Assembly: GCA_029820915.1 (NCBI GenBank)
Contig: JALGUI010000130.1
Span: 1-14,271 of the forward strand
Reading direction: 5' to 3'
Source of the DNA: Candidatus Zipacnadia bacterium
GTDB taxonomy: Bacteria > Armatimonadota > Zipacnadia > Zipacnadales > UBA5352
DNA length: 14,271 nucleotides
The notes below the pieces were generated by a model that was not told where the DNA came from, made no database searches, and was given only the letters and a program-made list of their open reading frames with translations. Below, piece after piece: positions 7,105 through 13,897 of the stretch; the first letter of the stretch is position 1, and each line of letters begins with the position of its first letter. Both the position numbers and the translations under genes were made by a program.

Positions 7105-7193
7105 CGCTGAGCCGGCATGGGCGGCGCTTCGCGTGTCGCAAGCCTATCGCTGAGCCGGCATGGGCGGCGCTTCGCGTGTCGCAAGCCTATCGC
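7105..7193 (+). repeat. Perfect 43-bp tandem duplication in the rpsB leader
   Basis: Positions 7105-7147 and 7148-7190 are identical, and three more bases (7191-7193) continue the unit. The duplication lies wholly within the predicted 210-nt 5' leader of rpsB, about 90 nt before its start codon. Each unit begins CGCTGAGCCGGCATGGGCGG. Confidence 0.95.
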
Positions 7194-7282
7194 GTCAACG
7201 TCGGCGCTGCTCGGCTCGGTCACGGGCCGAAGCGTTTTGACGTGCGACCGGTTCGGCCGGTCGTGGAACGGAGGAGAGCACA

Positions 7283-8197
7283 CTGGCACTGGTGACGATG
7301 AAGGAACTGCTGGAAGCGGGGGTGCACTTCGGGCACCAGACGAGGCGCTGGAACCCGAAGATGAAGCCGTTCATCTACCACGAGCGGAACGGGATCTACA
7401 TCATCGATCTGCACGCGACGCTCCGGCTGGTGGAGTCGGCGTATGAGTTCGTGCGAGGGGTGGCGGTGGATGGCGGCACGGTCCTGTTCGTATGCACGAA
7501 GCGGCAGGGCCAGGAGTCCGTGGAGGAGGCGGCCCAGAAGTGCGGGATGCCGTACGTGACGAACCGCTGGTTGGGCGGGATGCTGACGAACTGGCAGACG
7601 ATTCGGGGCCGGATCGGCTACCTGGTCGAGCTGACGAACGCCGAGGAGCGGGGCGAGTGGGCTCGCCTGACGAAGAAGGAGGGGCTGAGGCTCTCGCGCG
7701 AGCGCGAGAAGCTCGAGCATTCGCTGGGCGGCATCAAGGACATGGGGGGCGTCCCGGACGTGGTCTTCATCGTGGACACGAAGCGCGAGGAGACGGCGGT
7801 GGCTGAGGCGGCGAAGCTGGGACTGCCGATCGTGGGCGTGATCGACACGAACTGCGACCCGGAGCCGATCGACCACCCGATTCCCGGGAACGACGACGCG
7901 ATTCGCGCCATCCGGCTGTTCGCGAACCTGATTAGCGAGGCGGTGCTGGAGGGGCGGGTGGCGTATCAGCAGGAGCTTGTCAAGGAGGCCGACAGTCTCG
8001 AGCAGGCCGAACAGATGGCGGCGAGGGCCGGCATCGTGCTTGACGAGAAGGTCTTGGCACAGGTGGCCGCGGAAGAGGCTGCGGCGCAGGCGGCCGCAGC
8101 CCCGGCTGCAGCGAAGGAAGAGCCGGTCGGGGCGTTGGACGGCGCGGTGGAGGATCAGTTCATCGACCTGATCGACGACGAAGCGCAATCGAGTTGA
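7283..8197 (+). CDS. rpsB: 30S ribosomal protein S2, probable CTG start
   Basis: Ribosomal protein S2 of the small subunit (304 residues from 7283). The signatures MKELLEAGVHFGHQTRRWNP, ERNGIYIIDL, VTNRWLGGMLTN and DTNCDPEPIDHPIPGNDDA are intact. It is longer than the usual 230-260 residues because of an Ala/Glu-rich C-terminal tail with an acidic end. The first conventional start codons are GTG 7292 and ATG 7298, but the only SD (GGAGGAG, 7270-7276) lies six bases before a CTG at 7283. Starting there gives M-A-L-V-T-M-K, matching the common S2 N-terminus MA-V-T-M. S2 binds late at the 30S neck. The gene is followed by tsf after 60 bp. Confidence 0.95.
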   Translation: MALVTMKELLEAGVHFGHQTRRWNPKMKPFIYHERNGIYIIDLHATLRLVESAYEFVRGVAVDGGTVLFVCTKRQGQESVEEAAQKCGMPYVTNRWLGGMLTNWQTIRGRIGYLVELTNAEERGEWARLTKKEGLRLSREREKLEHSLGGIKDMGGVPDVVFIVDTKREETAVAEAAKLGLPIVGVIDTNCDPEPIDHPIPGNDDAIRAIRLFANLISEAVLEGRVAYQQELVKEADSLEQAEQMAARAGIVLDEKVLAQVAAEEAAAQAAAAPAAAKEEPVGALDGAVEDQFIDLIDDEAQSS

Positions 8198-8257
8198 CGC
8201 GAAGCGCGGGATCGCGGGGGCGTTGGCGCTGCGCAGGAGTATTGCAGGAGGATGCTG

Positions 8258-8860
8258 ATGTCAGTGGACGCGGGCAAGGTCAAGGAACTGCGAGCGAAGA
8301 CAGGCGCGGGGTTCATGGACTGCAAGAACGCCCTCACCGAGGCGGAGGGCGACATGGAGAAGGCGGTCGATCTGCTGCGCCAGAAGGGCATCGATGTTGC
8401 GATGTCGCGAGAGGGCAAGGCGACGGAGGAAGGGATCATCGCCTCGTACGTTCATGCGGGCAACCAGATCGGCGTGCTGGTCGATCTGCGGTGCGAGACG
8501 GACTTCGTGGCGCGCACGGACGAGTTCCGCGAGTTCGGCCGTGACCTTGCGATGCAGGTGGCGGCGATGCATCCGCGGTGGGTTTTGCCCGAGGACGTAC
8601 CGCGCGAGGTACTGGACCATGAGCGTGAGGTGCTTCGGCAGCAGGCCCTGGAGGAGGGCAAGCCCGAGCACATCGTGGAGAAGATGGTTGAGGGTCGCCT
8701 GCAGAAGTTCTACGAGAATATGTGTCTGCTCCAACAGCCGTTCATCCGGGATGACGGGGTGACGATCGAGGACAAGCTCAACGAGTTGATAGCTCAGTGC
8801 GGTGAGCGCGTGGTGATCTCGCGCTTCGTCCGGTACCAGGTCGGAGGGGACGAGCAGTAG
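8258..8860 (+). CDS. tsf: Elongation factor Ts, short form
   Basis: EF-Ts, the guanine nucleotide exchange factor that recycles EF-Tu-GDP. It is 200 residues, the short form seen in Thermus, cyanobacteria and other lineages, against about 283 in E. coli. The N-terminal UBA-like domain (KVKELRAKTGAGFMDCKNAL) is followed by the core with the EF-Tu contact motif TDFVAR (81-86), preceded by IGVLVDLRCE. Two ATGs occur, at 8252 and 8258. AGGAGG occupies 8246-8251, touching the first and six bases from the second, so 8258 is the likely start. It lies between rpsB and pyrH, and its stop is 13 bp before the pyrH GTG. Confidence 0.95.
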   Translation: MSVDAGKVKELRAKTGAGFMDCKNALTEAEGDMEKAVDLLRQKGIDVAMSREGKATEEGIIASYVHAGNQIGVLVDLRCETDFVARTDEFREFGRDLAMQVAAMHPRWVLPEDVPREVLDHEREVLRQQALEEGKPEHIVEKMVEGRLQKFYENMCLLQQPFIRDDGVTIEDKLNELIAQCGERVVISRFVRYQVGGDEQ

Positions 8861-8873
8861 TCAGGAGGCGCAG

Positions 8874-9596
8874 GTGAGCGGAGAGGCACCGAGCCGATAC
8901 AACCGCGTGCTGGTGAAGCTCAGTGGTGGGGCATTCAGTGGCCCCGACCGTGGAGGCGTTCACTGGCCGACGGTGTTCCGTATTGCCGAAGAGGTCCGCG
9001 ACGCATCGCAAACGGGCGTGGAGATGGCGATCGTGGTCGGTGGCGGCAACATCTGGCGCGGCCACGAGGCGGCGACGCAGGGAATGGAGCGCGCGGCCGC
9101 GGATTACGCAGGAATGGTCGCGACGGTGATCAACGCCCTGGCTCTGCAGGATGTCCTCGAAGGCATGGGCGTGGACACGCGGGCGCAGACGGCGATCGAG
9201 ATGCGGGAGGTCGCGGAGCCGTTCATCAGGAGGCGGGCGATCCGTCACCTGGAGAAGGGCCGGGTAGTGATCTTTGGTGCGGGGACGGGGAACCCGTACT
9301 TCACGAGCGACACGGCGGGCGTGCTGCGGGCGGTGGAGATCGGCGCCGACGTGATCATGAAGGCGACCGATGTGGACGGCGTGTACGACAGTGACCCCGA
9401 CAAGAACGCGCACGCGGAACTGCTGCGTGAGGTGTCACACCTCGATGTGCTCAATCGAGATCTGCGCGTGATGGACGCCACTGCCATCTCCCTGGCGAAG
9501 GACAACTGCCTGCCGATCATCGTGTTCAACATGAACGTGCCGGGGAACATCGTGCGGGTAGTGAAGGGGGAGCCGATCGGGACGGTTGTGCGATAG
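8874..9596 (+). CDS. pyrH: Uridylate (UMP) kinase
   Basis: UMP kinase of the amino-acid-kinase fold (240 residues), phosphorylating UMP to UDP in pyrimidine nucleotide synthesis; bacterial enzymes are hexameric and usually GTP-activated. Motifs in order are the phosphate-binding LVKLSGGAF, VVGGGNIWRG, the GMVATVINALALQDVLE helix, FGAGTGNPYFTSDTA and KATDVDGVYDSDP. GTG 8874 follows AGGAGG at five bases. The first motif is usually KLSGEAL; here glycine replaces the glutamate and phenylalanine the leucine, and the loop after it (SGPDRGGVHW) also diverges. DYAGM replaces the usual DHMGM. The fold appears complete, so activity is still expected. It sits in the normal place between tsf and frr. Confidence 0.95.
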   Translation: MSGEAPSRYNRVLVKLSGGAFSGPDRGGVHWPTVFRIAEEVRDASQTGVEMAIVVGGGNIWRGHEAATQGMERAAADYAGMVATVINALALQDVLEGMGVDTRAQTAIEMREVAEPFIRRRAIRHLEKGRVVIFGAGTGNPYFTSDTAGVLRAVEIGADVIMKATDVDGVYDSDPDKNAHAELLREVSHLDVLNRDLRVMDATAISLAKDNCLPIIVFNMNVPGNIVRVVKGEPIGTVVR

Positions 9597-9627
9597 TCGG
9601 TGATCCCGGCCTCACGGAGGGATGATA

Positions 9628-10182
9628 ATGGACCGACTCATAGCGAACGCCAAGGCGGACATGGAGAAGACGGTGGAGGTCGTTCGCAAGGAGCTATCGG
9701 CGTACCGGACCGGGCGGGCGTCGCCGGCACTGGTGGAGAGCCTGGAAGTCGAGTACTACGGGACGATGGTGCCGCTGAACCAGATCGCATCGATCCAGGT
9801 GATTGACATGCGACTGCTGGGCATCACGCCGTGGGACAAGAGCGCGCTTTCGGGGATCGAGAAGGCAATCATGACCTCGGAGCTGGGCCTGATGCCGACG
9901 AGCGATGGGAACATCATCCGGCTGGAGATCCCCGGGCTGACGGAGGAGCGTCGGGAGGAACTCACGCGGCAGGTCCGCAAGCGGCTGGAGGAGGGCCGGG
10001 TGGCAGTTCGGAACATCCGGCGGGCCGCCAACGACGGCATCGACAAGATGGAGAAGGCGGAGGGGCTGTCCGAGGACGAGGTGCGCGTGGGCAAGAAGGA
10101 AGTCCAGGACCTGACGGACGAGCACATCGAGAAGATCGACGAGTTCGGGGAAGACAAGATCGAAGAGATCATGGAGATATGA
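9628..10182 (+). CDS. frr: Ribosome recycling factor
   Basis: Ribosome recycling factor (184 residues, essentially the 185 of E. coli), which with EF-G splits post-termination ribosomes. Conserved elements are YRTGRASPALVESLEVEYYG, PLNQIASIQV, ITPWDKSALSGIEKAI, the ERREELTRQVRKRLEEGRVA helix and the NIRRAANDGIDK segment. ATGs occur at 9622 and 9628. GGAGG (9616-9620) is one base from the first and seven from the second, so 9628 is chosen. Its TGA overlaps the ATG of the next small gene (ATGA), indicating translational coupling. Confidence 0.95.
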   Translation: MDRLIANAKADMEKTVEVVRKELSAYRTGRASPALVESLEVEYYGTMVPLNQIASIQVIDMRLLGITPWDKSALSGIEKAIMTSELGLMPTSDGNIIRLEIPGLTEERREELTRQVRKRLEEGRVAVRNIRRAANDGIDKMEKAEGLSEDEVRVGKKEVQDLTDEHIEKIDEFGEDKIEEIMEI

Positions 10183-10409
10183 GCGTCGGCTGCCCGGACA
10201 CCACGGGTCACACACTGGAACGGGCGCAGGAACTGCTCAGGGAGACCGGTGTCGGGGTGTCCGACGTGTTGCGCGTGGGGCCGACGGAGGAGCATTGCGA
10301 GGGCGTCCGGCGGTTCGTGATACGCCAGCGTGAGGCCGGTGAGGGTGCGGTGGAGCTGACGGTGGCCGGTGAGTGGCGGTCGCCGGTAGCGCGGGAGATG
10401 AGCGAGTAG
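10179..10409 (+). CDS. Small PASTA-like single-domain protein
   Basis: A 76-residue protein whose ATG overlaps the frr stop (ATGA), so it is probably translated by reinitiation. From residue 9 it resembles one PASTA domain: GHTLERAQELLRETGVGVSD matches the G-xx-xx-A-xx-L helix, and FVIRQREAGEGAVELTVAG matches the PASTA end (V-I-x-Q-x-P-x-x-G-x-x-V-x-L-T-V). The usual proline after the glutamine is absent. There is no signal peptide, membrane helix or kinase domain, so it would be cytoplasmic, unlike classical PASTA proteins, which bind peptidoglycan outside the cell. A 9-bp hairpin follows the stop. The gene is real by position and frame; the PASTA assignment is moderate. Confidence 0.65.
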   Translation: MSVGCPDTTGHTLERAQELLRETGVGVSDVLRVGPTEEHCEGVRRFVIRQREAGEGAVELTVAGEWRSPVAREMSE

Positions 10410-10411
10410 AG

Positions 10412-10437
10412 GGCCTGGGGTGACGCTGCCTCAGGCC
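10412..10437 (+). terminator. Hairpin between the PASTA-like gene and uppS
   Basis: GGCCTGGGG pairs with CCTCAGGCC (one G-T wobble) around an eight-base loop, directly after the stop codon at 10409. The downstream bases (GCTTGCATT) are only mildly T-rich, so it may attenuate rather than fully terminate transcription into uppS. Confidence 0.45.
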
Positions 10438-10478
10438 GCTTGCATTATGCGCCAGCATCAGGAAGCGGAGACGGCGCA

Positions 10479-11204
10479 ATGGGCGACGCGGAGATCATCA
10501 TCCCGCGACATGTTGCGGTGGTAATGGACGGGAACGGCCGGTGGGCGGAGGAGCGCGGGCTGGACCGGACCGAGGGCCACCGTGAAGGGCGGTATGCCGC
10601 CCGGCGTTTCGTGCGTGCGGCCGACGACCGGGGCGTTGAGTGCGTATCGCTGTACGCGTTCAGCACGGAGAACTGGGCGCGGCCGGAGACCGAAGTTGAG
10701 GCGCTGATGACGCTCATCGAGGGCGCGTTGCTGGCGGAGTTGGAGGAGCTGTGTCAGCATGACGTGCGGCTGGTCTGGTCCGGGGGCCGGGAGGGGCTTC
10801 CCGGGGCGCTGCGGCGGGCGCTGAACAGCACGATCGAGGCGACGGCGGGCAACGCCGGGATGGTGTTGAACCTGTGTGTGAACTACGGCGGGCAGGCTGA
10901 GATCGCCGAGGCGGCGAAGCAGATCGCCCAGAAGGTCCGGGCCGGGGAGCTGGACGCGGACGAGGTGGCCCCGGAGACGATATCGGCGCACTTGTACGTG
11001 CCTGAACTGCCCCCGGTGGATCTGCTGATACGTCCGGGCGGTGATTTGCGGGTCAGCAACTTCCTGCTGTGGCAGATCGCCTACGCGGAGTTCTACGTGA
11101 TGGAGGATTTCTGGCCCGACTTCCAGGCCGAGCACCTGGATGCGGCGATCGCGGACTACAGCCGGCGCCGGCGTCGGTTCGGCGGCCTGCCCCTGGAGGA
11201 GTAG
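10479..11204 (+). CDS. uppS: Isoprenyl transferase (undecaprenyl diphosphate synthase)
   Basis: A cis-prenyltransferase of the UppS family (241 residues). It extends farnesyl diphosphate with isopentenyl diphosphate to make the C55 lipid carrier for peptidoglycan and other envelope polymers. Signatures are VAVVMDGNGRWA (catalytic D17), GHREGRYAARR, YAFSTENWARP, NLCVNYGGQAEI and the C-terminal SNFLLWQIAYAEFYV with WPDF. ATG 10479 has GGAG at eight bases; an upstream in-frame TTG (10440) has no support. The normally invariant RTxGExRxSNF motif reads RPGGDLRVSNF (185-195), with proline for threonine and aspartate for glutamate next to the diphosphate/Mg site. Chain length cannot be read with certainty. 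cdsA and dxr, common next neighbours, are absent. Confidence 0.93.
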   Translation: MGDAEIIIPRHVAVVMDGNGRWAEERGLDRTEGHREGRYAARRFVRAADDRGVECVSLYAFSTENWARPETEVEALMTLIEGALLAELEELCQHDVRLVWSGGREGLPGALRRALNSTIEATAGNAGMVLNLCVNYGGQAEIAEAAKQIAQKVRAGELDADEVAPETISAHLYVPELPPVDLLIRPGGDLRVSNFLLWQIAYAEFYVMEDFWPDFQAEHLDAAIADYSRRRRRFGGLPLEE

Positions 11205-11253
11205 CATGAGGGCATCCGCAGCGGCGACCGGTGGCGTCAAGGAGGCTACAACG

Positions 11254-11745
11254 GTGGTACGTACGCGACTAACGGGCTTGGCCGTTCTGGGAGCGCTAGT
11301 TACATGCGCGCTGGTGTGGGCGCCGCAGGTGCAGGCACAGTTGGCGAACGAGGTGAAGATCCTCGGGGGTGAGGACGAGAAGCCGGTAACGCTGGCGAAG
11401 GAGACACCGGAGACGTTCGAGATCGGCGTCGGCGGGGTCACGTTCTTCAGGATTCGGGCGAGTGCCGCGGGGTTCACGCCGGCGGAGCGGGCGCGCATCG
11501 TCGATGCGCGGCTCGTGCACATTATCTCCTACGCAGAGTTGGACTCGGAGTCGGTATCCATCGTTCCGGTGCGCGGCAAGCCGACCATCTACGTGGGCAA
11601 TGTGCGGCTGGTGACGGTGTACCCGAGTGACGTCGAGGCCGCAGGCGGGGAGTCGATGGATCAGCTAGCGGGCTGGTGGGCCGCGTCAGTGGCGTGCTGC
11701 CTGAAGGCGGTCGCCCCGTGGGTGCGGGTGCAGGCCGAGATGTAG
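11254..11745 (+). CDS. Exported protein with an MscS-associated periplasmic-type domain
   Basis: A 163-residue exported protein. From GTG 11254 (AAGGAGG eight bases upstream) it begins with a basic n-region (VVRTR), a hydrophobic core (LAVLGALVTCALVW) and a possible signal peptidase site after VQA (residue 28). An in-frame ATG at 11206 also has a good SD (GGAGG) and would add 16 residues; the choice is open. The mature part (VTFFRIRASAAGFTPAERAR, later PTIYVGNVRLVTVYPSDVEA and LAGWWAASV) resembles the periplasmic domain preceding some cyanobacterial MscS-type channels, with its ERA motif and VGN...TV..D core. No channel helices follow, so the domain stands alone here. The family assignment is from memory of the motif pattern and is moderate; the function is unknown. 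Confidence 0.72.
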   Translation: MVRTRLTGLAVLGALVTCALVWAPQVQAQLANEVKILGGEDEKPVTLAKETPETFEIGVGGVTFFRIRASAAGFTPAERARIVDARLVHIISYAELDSESVSIVPVRGKPTIYVGNVRLVTVYPSDVEAAGGESMDQLAGWWAASVACCLKAVAPWVRVQAEM

Positions 11746-11778
11746 GCAGGCGGCGTCGGTCCGAGCCGAGCCATGCGC

Positions 11779-11804
11779 GCGTCCCGCCGTCTTCGGCGGG
11801 GCGC
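11779..11804. terminator. Hairpin terminator between convergent genes
   Basis: GCGTCCCGCCG and CGGCGGGGCGC pair over 11 bp (one G-T wobble) around the loop TCTT. It lies 33 bp after the plus-strand exported-protein gene and about 130 bp past the end of the minus-strand glycosyltransferase gene, so it could work for both directions. No T-run follows on either strand. The rest of 11805-11934 shows nothing further. Confidence 0.6.
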
Positions 11805-11934
11805 CGTCGCGTACGGAGGCGGGGGAAGAGCCACGGAGGAGGCCATGGGGTAGCGGCAGCAACGGCGGGCACGACGACCGACACCGGCGCAGGTAGGAGG
11901 CCGCCCATACGACCTGCGGGACCGATCAGGTGGG

Positions 11935-13203
11935 TCAGGCCTCGTCGAGGAGACGGTGGTAGACGGCCGCCAAGGCGCGCGCCGCCTGCGTGGGCGCGTA
12001 GTCGGACAGCGCCGGGGTGTCCGAGGAGGAGGCCTCGTCGTCGCCAGACTGGGGGGGCCGGGCCGGGCGGGCCCACGAATCGGCGAGATCGTAGAAATCG
12101 CGCGATACGAGGAATGGCGAGACGCCCGGGGCGTCGGCTGCCCCGGGAGTCATGGGCACGCGCTCCGCAGCGGCGCGAAGCTGTTGGATGATGCCGTCGC
12201 TGACCGAGGCCGGGCCGTCGGCGGCCGCGATGGTAACCGCCGGACTGCCACCCAGCATTCGGGCGACTTCGCCATCCTCGAGTGCGACGACGCCGACGTC
12301 CTGGGACAGGGCCTGGAGAGCCAGCATGCCCGAGGGCCAGCCGGGCTGGGGGGTGACGAGCACATTGAGCGCGGACATGGCGCGCACGAAGCGGTCTCGC
12401 GGGTCCACGAACACGGTCGAGCCGAGCAGGCCACGCGCGTGTGCCAGGTCGTGGTAGCGAGTTCGGTCAACGCCGGCCCCGATGAGGGCGAACTCGAGGC
12501 TCGGGTATTCCATGCAGAGGTGGTGTGCGGCGTCGAGGAAGAGCGTAAGGGCGCGGATATCGAGGGCGTCAACCACGCAGCCGACGACGGCGGCGGACGG
12601 GTTCATACCCATGAGTTGGCGCCTGCGTCCGAGGTCGAGGGAGTCGGCTGCGGCGTGCTGTGAGATGCCGTAGGGCACGACCTGAGCGCGCTCGGCCGCC
12701 GGGCGGTCGAGCCGTGCGAGCTGCGCGCGCTGGATCTCGGTCTGAACGGCGACCGCGTCGCAGCGGCGGATGATCCAGCGGTATGCCTGGCGACGGAGTC
12801 CACTTCTCGGGTCCTCGGCCAGCAGATGGGGCAGGAAGTGGGGGGAGAAGACGACTGGGGGCGGCTGCGCCAGGGCCCGTCGCGCCAGCAGTGAGGCCAG
12901 CGCTGCGCGGAAGCCGTGCGCGTCGATGAGCAGGGGCCGGAGCTCCCGCAGTTGTGCCGCCAGGCTTCGGGCGTCAGCCCAGTGGGCGGCGAGTGACGCG
13001 CCGGAGGGAGCCGCGGCCTCCCTCGCACGCACGCCAGATGCGGCCAGACGCCGTCTGAAGGGCCTGTTAAGGGGGGCAAGGACGTGCATGTCATAGCCCC
13101 ATGAGCGCAGGACGGAGGCAACGGCCGCGAGCGCCTCTTCGACCTGAGCCGACGGGCCTCCGACGACCTGCACGATCTCGTGGCTGTCCTCTGCCTCGGG
13201 CAC
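11935..13203 (-). CDS. GT4-like glycosyltransferase, catalytic motif degenerate
   Basis: A 422-residue protein with the two-domain GT-B layout of family 4 glycosyltransferases: an N-terminal Rossmann half beginning VQVVGGPSAQVEEALAAVAS, a DAHGFRAALASLLARRAL segment, a linker with VQTEIQRAQL and VVPYGIS, and a C-terminal nucleotide-sugar half. Key residues are missing. Where active enzymes have EX7E, this protein has W289 and Q297 (TPQPGWPSGMLALQALS), and the usual GRL...KG donor-phosphate segment reads GCVVDALDIRAL. It may be a non-catalytic relative or have changed chemistry. GTG 13203 is supported by GGAGG six bases upstream. There is no signal peptide or membrane helix. The residue 375-400 segment is low-complexity (Ser/Asp/Pro). 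It is transcribed alone from its own promoter, convergent with the uppS cluster. Confidence 0.82.
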   Translation of the reverse strand: MPEAEDSHEIVQVVGGPSAQVEEALAAVASVLRSWGYDMHVLAPLNRPFRRRLAASGVRAREAAAPSGASLAAHWADARSLAAQLRELRPLLIDAHGFRAALASLLARRALAQPPPVVFSPHFLPHLLAEDPRSGLRRQAYRWIIRRCDAVAVQTEIQRAQLARLDRPAAERAQVVPYGISQHAAADSLDLGRRRQLMGMNPSAAVVGCVVDALDIRALTLFLDAAHHLCMEYPSLEFALIGAGVDRTRYHDLAHARGLLGSTVFVDPRDRFVRAMSALNVLVTPQPGWPSGMLALQALSQDVGVVALEDGEVARMLGGSPAVTIAAADGPASVSDGIIQQLRAAAERVPMTPGAADAPGVSPFLVSRDFYDLADSWARPARPPQSGDDEASSSDTPALSDYAPTQAARALAAVYHRLLDEA

Positions 13204-13294
13204 GGCTACCTCCGGGCGACGCCGACATGCCGCCTCATTCGTGGGAAACGCTCATCCGTCAGTCCACGAACCCAGAACCCACGGGACCTCCGAC

Positions 13295-13323
13295 CTTATA
13301 CCATACGGCAGCGACGAAATCAA
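13295..13323 (-). promoter_or_regulatory. Promoter of the GT4-like gene
   Basis: On the minus strand TTGATT (13323-13318), a 17-bp spacer and TATAAG (13300-13295) match the sigma70 consensus at 4/6 and 5/6. Transcription would begin near 13288, leaving a leader of about 85 nt before the GTG. The promoter lies at the edge of the repeat cluster. Confidence 0.65.
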
Positions 13324-13394
13324 CGCAGGCGACGACAGGTACGACAGCCACGGCGGCGACGACAGCACCGGCCTGCAGTGATGGCAACGGCGGA

Positions 13395-13421
13395 ACAGGA
13401 TGGACAGGACGGACAGGATGA
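13395..13421. repeat. Three 9-bp tandem units
   Basis: ACAGGATGG, ACAGGACGG and ACAGGATGA follow each other directly, near the left edge of the larger repeat cluster. They lie in non-coding, low-complexity DNA (13204-13500) dominated by GACGAC, CAACGGC and similar short motifs. Confidence 0.8.
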
Positions 13422-13500
13422 CGGCAACGGCTGGGGCGCCAACGGCGTACTGCCGGGCGCTCGTGCGGCGAAGGTCGGCCGCCGGCGGCGCCGCGCGGCG

Positions 13501-13841
13501 GACGGCAACGGCAGCAACCGGGCGGGCCGGGAGGCCCGCCCCTCCTGACGGCACGGCAACCACGACGGCACAGGCCGGCGCGGGGGCCGGCCTCTCCAAC
13601 GACGACGGCGGACGGCAACGGCAACAACCGGGCGGGCTGGCGGCACGGCAACCACGACGGCACAGGCCGGCGCGGGGGCCGGCCTCTCCAACGACGGCGG
13701 CGGACGGCAACGGCAACAACCGGGCGGGCCGGGAGGCCCGCCCCTCCTGACGGCACGGCAACCACGACGGCACAGGCCGGCGCGGAGGCCGGCCTCTCCA
13801 ACGACGGCGGCGGACGGCAACGGCAACAACCGGGCGGGCCG
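13501..13841. repeat. REP-like tandem repeat cluster (110-bp units with paired hairpins)
   Basis: Units begin with GACGGCAACGGCA at 13501, 13611, 13703 and 13813, with lengths 110, 92, 110 and a truncated last copy of about 29. Complete units contain hairpin A (GGGCGGGCC paired with GGCCCGCCC, loop GGGA; 13520-13541 and 13722-13743) and hairpin B (AGGCCGGC paired with GCCGGCCT, six-base loop; 13572-13593, 13664-13685, 13774-13795). Every complete hairpin is followed at once by CTCC, which is GGAG 5' of the hairpin on the other strand. The second unit lacks 18 bp covering most of hairpin A. No gene is supported here. The arrangement resembles REP elements spread by RAYT-type transposases, though none is encoded in this window. 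Confidence 0.88.
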
Positions 13842-13897
13842 CGGGAACTCAGCGCATGGACACGCGAACCTGGATGCTGTTGGCTGGCGCGAGGGGC

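Noticed and set aside
7220..8188. 322-residue minus-strand frame opposite rpsB
   Set aside because: Leu/Arg/His-rich antisense shadow of a well-conserved ribosomal protein gene.
13501..13841. CRISPR array
   Set aside because: The units are contiguous 110-bp near-identical tandem copies without unique spacers, and no cas gene is present.
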